From contig NZ_QZEY01000001.1 of NCBI RefSeq assembly GCF_003594875.1, forward strand, positions 496,001 through 560,000: DNA of 64,000 nucleotides, given 5' to 3'. The notes below the pieces were generated by a model. The model saw only the letters and a program-made list of their open reading frames with translations, was not told the origin of the DNA and did no database searches. Positions 59,704-64,000 of this stretch are shown piece after piece (the stretch's first letter is position 1; each line of letters opens with the position of its first letter). The position numbers and the translations under genes were made by a program. The stretch is from Bailinhaonella thermotolerans. Its GTDB lineage: Bacteria > Actinomycetota > Actinomycetes > Streptosporangiales > Streptosporangiaceae.

Positions 59704-60312
59704 TCAGGTGGGGGGAAAGGCGCGGTCGAGGGCGTCGAGGGTCTGACCGAGGATCCGCTCGAAGCGGCGCTCGACCTCGGCGGGGGTGGAGCCGTCGAGG
59801 AGACCCTGGTGGAGAAGATCGTGGCGGAGGATCAGGGCGCCGACCATCAGAGCGGCCCACGGCGGTGAGCCGCTCGCCTCCGCGAGCGGCGGCAGCCATG
59901 ACTTGAGGATCGCCGCCCGGCGGGTGCGCAGGGTGGGCGAGTCCTGCTCGCATCGGGCCCAGACGCGGGCTGCCTCCCAGAGGCCGGGCGGCAGGTCGCT
60001 CCACGGGCATGGGGCGGTGAGGTGCGGGCCGTCCATGATGAGAGGGCGCAGGGCGGCCGTCGGTGACGCCGGGCCGCGGTTCTCGAGCGAGTCGACCAGC
60101 GCGTCGAGGATGGCCGGTTCGGCGTCGAAGAAGAGGTCCTCCTTCGCGCCGAAGTAGTTCACCACCGTCTTCACCGAGACGTCGGCCGCCTCCGCGACCT
60201 GCGCCAGCGTGACGTTCTCGAAGCCATCGCGTTCGAACAGGCGGGTCGCGCAGTCGGAGATGCGCTGCCGCGTCTCCGCTCGCTTGCGTTCCCGCAGACC
60301 TTCTCTTACCAT
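59704..60312 (-). CDS. TetR family transcriptional regulator
   Basis: 202 aa. The N-terminal HTH spans residues 8-60: KRAETRQRISDCATRLFERDGFENVTLAQVAEAADVSVKTVVNYFGAKEDLFFD, ideal TetR. The C-terminal domain is of the TetR_C_17-like type common in actinobacteria. It is divergent from the esterase gene at 60387; the 74-bp gap is AT-rich on the regulator side (AAAAGTTTACC) but shows no clear palindrome. Likely repressor of the esterase. Confidence 0.92.
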   Translation of the reverse strand: MVREGLRERKRAETRQRISDCATRLFERDGFENVTLAQVAEAADVSVKTVVNYFGAKEDLFFDAEPAILDALVDSLENRGPASPTAALRPLIMDGPHLTAPCPWSDLPPGLWEAARVWARCEQDSPTLRTRRAAILKSWLPPLAEASGSPPWAALMVGALILRHDLLHQGLLDGSTPAEVERRFERILGQTLDALDRAFPPT

Positions 60313-60386
60313 GACGAAAAGTTTACCACGCTGGAAATAATGCAGTCAGTGTCGCAAGCCTGCGACCAGGATCGGGGGACTTTCTC

Positions 60387-61196
60387 ATGCGCATCGTCAA
60401 AGACCACTTCGCGGCGACCTCCGGCGCCCAGGAAGTCGAATACCAGGTGCTCCTCCCCGCCGACCCGCGGGAGGGGGAACGGCTCCCGCTCGTCCTCCAC
60501 CTGCACGGCGCGATGTCCTCGTCGAGATCGCTGGAACTCGCGCGCCCCCACTATGAGGAGCTCTTCCGCGAGGGCGAGTTCCCCCGTGCCGTGATCGCGT
60601 GCCCCAGCACGCCCACGGAGGGCGGCTTCTACCTCGACTGGCCCGACGGGGGCGGCGCCTGGGAGACGCTGATCTCCGCCGAGTTCCCCGGGCACCTGGC
60701 GAAGACCTACGGCCCGTTCACCGGGACGGCGCTCATCGGCGCGTCCATGGGCGGATTCGGCGGGCTCAACGTGGCCTTCGGCGACCCGGAGCGCTTCGCC
60801 GCCGTCGCCGCGATCTCACCCGCCGTCTTCCCCGGCGAGACACCGCAAGACGTCCCCGAGAAGAACCTCCCCTCCGTCCTGGGAGAGCTTCACCGCGCCA
60901 TGGGACACGGAACCGGGGACGCCGCCGCTTACACCCGCAACTCCGTGTACGGCAGGGCCCGCGCCAACGCCGAGCGGATCCGCCGCGCCGCCCTCCCGAT
61001 CCTGGTGGACTGCGGCGCGGCCGACGAGTTCCTCCTGCACGAGGGCGCCGCCTATCTGCACGACGTCCTCAAGGAGCTCGCCATCCCGCACGAGTTCCGC
61101 CTCGTCGAAGGGGCCGGACACGTCGGCCCGGCCGCGGAGACCCGCACCAAGGAGGCGATCAGATTCATCGGCGCCGCCCTGCGCCGCCGAGCGTGA
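60387..61196 (+). CDS. Esterase (EsteraseD/PHB-depolymerase-like alpha/beta hydrolase)
   Basis: 269 aa. The nucleophile elbow is LIGASMGGFGGL (GxSxG), the oxyanion region VLHLHGAMSSS, Asp in DCGAADEFLLHEG and His in VEGAGHVGPAA: a full triad. Similar to esterase D / putative acetyl-xylan esterases. No signal peptide, so cytoplasmic. Divergently paired with a TetR regulator. Confidence 0.89.
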   Translation: MRIVKDHFAATSGAQEVEYQVLLPADPREGERLPLVLHLHGAMSSSRSLELARPHYEELFREGEFPRAVIACPSTPTEGGFYLDWPDGGGAWETLISAEFPGHLAKTYGPFTGTALIGASMGGFGGLNVAFGDPERFAAVAAISPAVFPGETPQDVPEKNLPSVLGELHRAMGHGTGDAAAYTRNSVYGRARANAERIRRAALPILVDCGAADEFLLHEGAAYLHDVLKELAIPHEFRLVEGAGHVGPAAETRTKEAIRFIGAALRRRA

Positions 61197-61286
61197 GAAC
61201 ACGTCTGCCGGGCCTTCTGGAGGAGGCCGCGCGAGATCGGCGCCTCACGGGCGCGCGGCGGACCAGGCGGGCGGTCCCGGGGGCGT

Positions 61287-62126
61287 TCAGCGGTTGAGCT
61301 CGTCCAGGAAGCCGGCGAGCGCGGTGTTGACCTCCGCGTGCCGCTCCAGTGGCGGCAGGTGGCCCGTGTCCGGCAGGTCGAGCCGGCGGGCGCCCTTGAT
61401 CCCCTCGGTGAGCAGGTCCGACACCGCCTGGATGGCCGGCACGTCCGCCAGCCCGTTGATCACCAGGGTGGGCGCGGTGATCTCGTGCAGCCGGTCCTTG
61501 GCCGACAGGTGCCGCTCGCCCACGGGCGGGCGGCTCCAGGCGCGCTCGAACACCCGCCTCATCATCGCGAACGCCAGCTCCCACACCTCCGGATCGAGAT
61601 CGTCCAGCCCGCGGTCCGGCCCGGCCACCTGCCACAGGACGTGGGCCCGGGCGAAGGCGTCGAGATCGCCGGGAAGCACCTCCTCCGCCGTTCCGCTCCG
61701 GTAGCGCGCCAGCCGATCGGCGGGGACGGTGCTGTGCACCCGCTCCCGCGCCTGCGCGATCATCTCCTCGGGCCAGGCGTGGCCCGACACCCCGGAGGCG
61801 ATCAGCACGAGCCCCGCGACCCGGTCCGGCGCGACCAGCGCGGCCTCCACCGCGTGCGAGCCCCCCATCGAGTCGCCCACCAGCGTCGCCCGCTCCACGC
61901 CGAGGCCGTCCATCACACGCAGCAGATCCTCATGGTGAACGAGTTCACCGGCCGGATCGGCGGACTCGCCGTACCCGCGCCAGTCGTAACTGATCACCCG
62001 GTGGCGATCGGACAGCCCGTCGCGCTGGTGCTTCCACATCCGCCGATCGGCGATCCCCGCGTGGACGAGCACCACCGCCGGGCCCTCACCGATCTCGTCA
62101 CAGGCCAGCCCATCGATCCATTTCAC
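61287..62126 (-). CDS. Alpha/beta fold hydrolase
   Basis: 279 aa from a GTG at 62126. The oxyanion motif is VLVHAGIADRRMW, the nucleophile LVGDSMGGSHAVEAAL, Asp in LVINGLADVPA and His in LPDTGHLPPLE: the complete catalytic triad of the MhpC/BphD-like esterase-hydrolase family. Substrate unknown. Its only neighbour on the same strand is the VOC gene upstream, 141 bp away. The GTG choice rests on the start of homology (WIDGLACDEIGEGPAVV); the upstream in-frame ATG at 62225 adds a low-complexity tail. Confidence 0.89.
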   Translation of the reverse strand: MKWIDGLACDEIGEGPAVVLVHAGIADRRMWKHQRDGLSDRHRVISYDWRGYGESADPAGELVHHEDLLRVMDGLGVERATLVGDSMGGSHAVEAALVAPDRVAGLVLIASGVSGHAWPEEMIAQARERVHSTVPADRLARYRSGTAEEVLPGDLDAFARAHVLWQVAGPDRGLDDLDPEVWELAFAMMRRVFERAWSRPPVGERHLSAKDRLHEITAPTLVINGLADVPAIQAVSDLLTEGIKGARRLDLPDTGHLPPLERHAEVNTALAGFLDELNR

Positions 62127-62267
62127 GCCCCAGATCGTAGCCCCCGGACTGATCTTGCACGCCCGGGGTTCGCACCCGGCGAACCCCGGGCGGCCGGGGC
62201 CACCGCACGGCGGCGGCCCGGCCACGCGGCCGGCCCGCTGCCGCCCTGACCCGCGGTCTGGGCGCGG

Positions 62268-62612
62268 TCAGTCGCCGTTGCGCGCCGGCTGGGACAGGCT
62301 GAACGCCACGCCCTGGTCATCGGCGCAGTGGGCGTAGGCGCCCGAGGGGATCACGACCGGCTCCTCCGCCGTGCCGCCGAGTTCGCGCACCCGGGCGATG
62401 GCGGCGCCGAGGTCGTCCACGGCGAAGAACACGCGCGGGTGTCGCGAGGCGTCGTCATGCGGGGCTCCGCCCATGGGCTCGGATCCCTTGATCATCGAGT
62501 AACCCGGGAAGTTGCCCTCGTAGAACTCCCAGCCGAACAGCGATCCCCAGAACCGCCGGGTCGCCTCGATGTCGCCGCTCGGCAGCTCGAAGTACGTGAC
62601 CTGTCCACTCAT
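62268..62612 (-). CDS. VOC family protein
   Basis: 114 aa, a single VOC module pair: VTYFELPSGDIEATRRFWGSLFGWEF starts like the CFP30/hydroxylase-like branch, and VFFAVDDLGAAIARVRELGGTAEEP closes module 2. The usual metal ligands are only partly visible, so it may be a binding protein rather than an enzyme. It is divergent from the MarR regulator at 62671, with two operator-like repeats between the starts. Confidence 0.88.
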   Translation of the reverse strand: MSGQVTYFELPSGDIEATRRFWGSLFGWEFYEGNFPGYSMIKGSEPMGGAPHDDASRHPRVFFAVDDLGAAIARVRELGGTAEEPVVIPSGAYAHCADDQGVAFSLSQPARNGD

Positions 62613-62628
62613 GGTCGATCCCTTTCCT

Positions 62629-62647
62629 ATGTCAGTCTCTCTGACAT
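62629..62647. promoter_or_regulatory. MarR operator candidate 1
   Basis: Perfect arms ATGTCAG and CTGACAT with a 5-bp spacer, 17 bp upstream of the VOC start. A second copy follows 26 bp on. Confidence 0.7.
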
Positions 62648-62654
62648 GGAGGCT

Positions 62655-62672
62655 ATGTCATACTACTGACAT
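62655..62672. promoter_or_regulatory. MarR operator candidate 2, overlapping the start codon
   Basis: Arms ATGTCA and TGACAT with a 6-bp spacer; its last two bases are the first two of the MarR start codon (62671). A regulator bound here would also block its own translation-initiation region. Confidence 0.68.
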
Positions 62673-63126
62673 GACGCAAGACGAGGCCGTGGGCGACCTT
62701 GACCAGTCGGTGGGCTACGTCCTCAAGCAGGTGCAGGCGTCCCTGCACTCCGCCATGGACGAGGTGCTGCGCCCGCTGGGCCTCACCGTCGCCCAGTACG
62801 CCTGTCTGGAACTGCTCGGCCGGCACCCGGGCCTGTCCAACTCCGAACTCGCCCGCCGCGCCTTCGTCACGCGCCAGTCGATGAACGTCGTCCTCCGCCG
62901 GCTCCAGGAGCGGGGCCTGCTCACCCGCCCCGCTCACGCCGCTCACGGCCGCGCGCTGCCCACCGAGCTCACCCCGGCCGGGCAAGAGGCGCTGCATGAG
63001 GCCAGCGTCGCCGTACGCGCCGTCGAACGGCAGATCTTCGCGCCGCTCTCCCCCGAACGGCAGCGCCGGCTACGCGAGGACCTCGCCTCCTGCGCGGCCG
63101 CCGCCTCCGCGACGCACAGCCCGTAG
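62671..63126 (+). CDS. MarR family transcriptional regulator
   Basis: 151 aa. The winged helix is LLGRHPGLSNSELARRAFVTRQSMNVVLRRLQERGLLTR with the wing GRALPTELTPAGQEAL. No conventional ribosome site precedes the ATG at 62671: the sequence there is the operator repeat itself, so the transcript may be leaderless. It is divergent from a VOC gene and probably regulates it. A later in-frame start would delete the first helix and looks less likely. Confidence 0.9.
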   Translation: MTQDEAVGDLDQSVGYVLKQVQASLHSAMDEVLRPLGLTVAQYACLELLGRHPGLSNSELARRAFVTRQSMNVVLRRLQERGLLTRPAHAAHGRALPTELTPAGQEALHEASVAVRAVERQIFAPLSPERQRRLREDLASCAAAASATHSP

Positions 63127-63276
63127 GAAGGCGACGCACAGCCCGCAGGAAGAAGGACGGCCCCGGGGTCGCGCCCGGGTGTCCCGGTCGACTCGGCGGC
63201 ACGCGGACCATGAGCGGCGACAAGGCGATGTCCGGCCACGGCGCGTACGGTCGCCCGCCGTGGGAGGCGCGGGATC

Positions 63277-63353
63277 GGGGCGCCGTCGCCGGGGCGGAGT
63301 AGGGCGGGACGGGGCGCCGTCGCCGGGGCGGGGTAGGGCGGGACGGGGCGCCG
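63277..63353. repeat. 34-bp tandem repeat
   Basis: Two full copies (63277-63310, 63311-63344; one mismatch) and a partial third of a GC-only unit beginning GGGGCGCCGTCGCCGGGGCG. It sits in the 347-bp convergent gap 63127-63473, where I see no gene. Probably slippage-derived. Confidence 0.78.
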
Positions 63354-63473
63354 GGGGTGCGGCGAGGGCGCGGCCGCTCGCCGTACGGCCGCCGCCGGGG
63401 CGGGTCGGCGGCCGCGGCTCATCTCAAAGGCGGCCGGTCCGCCTGCTGCCGCTCGATGCGGACCGGGGTGGGG

Positions 63474-63830
63474 TTATCGCTGGGGTTGTTCGTAGTAGGC
63501 GCGGACGCGGGCGGCCTGGCCGTTCTCGTTGAGCTCGACGACGTCGAGGACGCGGTTGCCGTTCTCGCGCCGGTAGAGCAGCGCGTAGCCGCCGGGGCCG
63601 GGCAGCAGGGCCTCCTCGGTGAAGGTCAGGCCGGGAGCCAGTTCGAGCCCGCGCTCGAAGTGCCTGCGCAACTCGGCCCTGCCGTGCAGCCGGCCGTCGG
63701 GCCGGCCCCAGCGGCGCGTCACGGTGGAGGCGGCGAAGTCGACGTCGTCCGCGTAGCAGGCCATGATCGCGTCGAGGTCGCGCGCCCTCCACGCCGTGAG
63801 CCAGGCGTCGGCATGGGCTCGAAGATCCAT
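63474..63830 (-). CDS. NTF2-like / SnoaL-like protein
   Basis: 118 aa of the NTF2 superfamily (nuclear transport factor 2/SnoaL-like): HADAWLTAWRARDLDAIMACYADDVDF at the start and VLDVVELNENGQAARVRAYYE at the end are the diagnostic halves. It probably binds or isomerises a small molecule; the reaction is unknown. The ATG at 63830 has no strong ribosome site. It is complete, unlike the truncated relative at 13439. Confidence 0.86.
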   Translation of the reverse strand: MDLRAHADAWLTAWRARDLDAIMACYADDVDFAASTVTRRWGRPDGRLHGRAELRRHFERGLELAPGLTFTEEALLPGPGGYALLYRRENGNRVLDVVELNENGQAARVRAYYEQPQR

Positions 63831-63941
63831 ACCCGCACTATCCCACCTCGCCCGGGTGACTCGATTTCGCCCCCCACTCCGGCGGGCCGCATCGTCACGC
63901 GCCAGGAGGGGACCGCTTACCGGAACCGCGCCGCCTGTCGT

Positions 63942-63962
63942 AGCGCTGTGAGAGCGCTGTCA
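63942..63962. promoter_or_regulatory. LacI-type operator candidate at the window edge
   Basis: TGAGAGCGCTGTCA (63949-63962) resembles the LacI-family consensus in actinobacteria (a central AGCGCT; CebR boxes read TGGGAGCGCTCCCA). A second AGCGCT lies 11 bp upstream (63942). Any controlled gene would lie beyond the window to the right or be just beginning; 38 bp remain. Confidence 0.45.
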
Positions 63963-64000
63963 TCGCCGATCGGCATCGTCGAGGGCGTCAAGGACAGCTC

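Noticed and set aside
63277-63353. 34-bp repeat considered as a CRISPR array
   Set aside because: The copies are head-to-tail with no unique spacers, and no cas genes are present.
1-64000. Search for tRNA, rRNA, transposase, integrase, restriction-modification and known phage-defence genes
   Set aside because: No stretch showed the motifs or folds; the only transfer signal is the base-composition shift around 45.9-47.2 kb.

Overview
The window is very GC-rich DNA (roughly 70-75% G+C by eye) with strong G/C third-position bias, GTG and TTG starts beside ATG, and actinobacterial families: a kinase-WD40 fusion, a BTAD/SARP-AAA-TPR regulator, MmyB-type XRE regulators, a DUF5937-ArsR regulator and a siderophore-interacting protein. 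An actinomycete, perhaps of the Streptosporangiales, fits best; the family-level placement is inference. I see no rRNA, tRNA, CRISPR array, transposase or integrase, and no PKS/NRPS genes.

Layout. 0-9 kb: a lipoprotein, a large receptor-like Ser/Thr kinase with a WD40 ectodomain, an agmatinase-type ureohydrolase, an OsmC protein, and a frameshifted Tat-exported TPR/retropepsin-like gene. 9-24 kb: regulator-enzyme pairs (NmrA-like dehydrogenase, SUKH-like protein, MarR/flavin monooxygenase, a deletion-truncated tetR/snoaL pair, AraC, SGNH hydrolase, ArsR/MFS, XRE-TPR/hydrolase, cyclase-family hydrolase) and an MFS remnant. 24-35 kb: HAF-repeat secreted protein, SDR/XRE, an internally deleted MFS gene, siderophore-interacting protein with a micro-ORF and divergent TetR, the overlapping thyA-folA operon (the clearest housekeeping genes), APH, VOC, a decayed araC, and MFS/ArsR with twin operators. 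35-45 kb: an apparent FAD-oxidase/DUF4267/hemerythrin operon divergent from a 1079-aa SARP-type regulator, with three 11-bp-phased direct repeats between them; then APH, and XRE/dienelactone hydrolase/CMD. 45.9-47.2 kb: a lower-GC island with two TTG-start genes. 47-64 kb: more regulator-transporter-enzyme sets (FtrA-like/MFS/methyltransferase, AKR, MFS, methyltransferase, GNAT, AlkZ-like protein, four VOC proteins counting the one at 32.6 kb, TetR/esterase, MarR/VOC, NTF2-like) and two further remnants.

How it works together. Much of the window consists of divergent regulator-target pairs for small-molecule efflux, oxidation, reduction or hydrolysis, and many intergenic gaps carry a visible inverted repeat. 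This looks like a sensing-and-detoxification accessory region. At least seven genes are truncated, internally deleted or frameshifted, so the region is also turning over. The most distinctive items are the SARP/hemerythrin/flavin-oxidase locus, the retropepsin-like exported protein lacking its catalytic Asp, the kinase fused to a STAND tail without an NTPase core, and the low-GC island.
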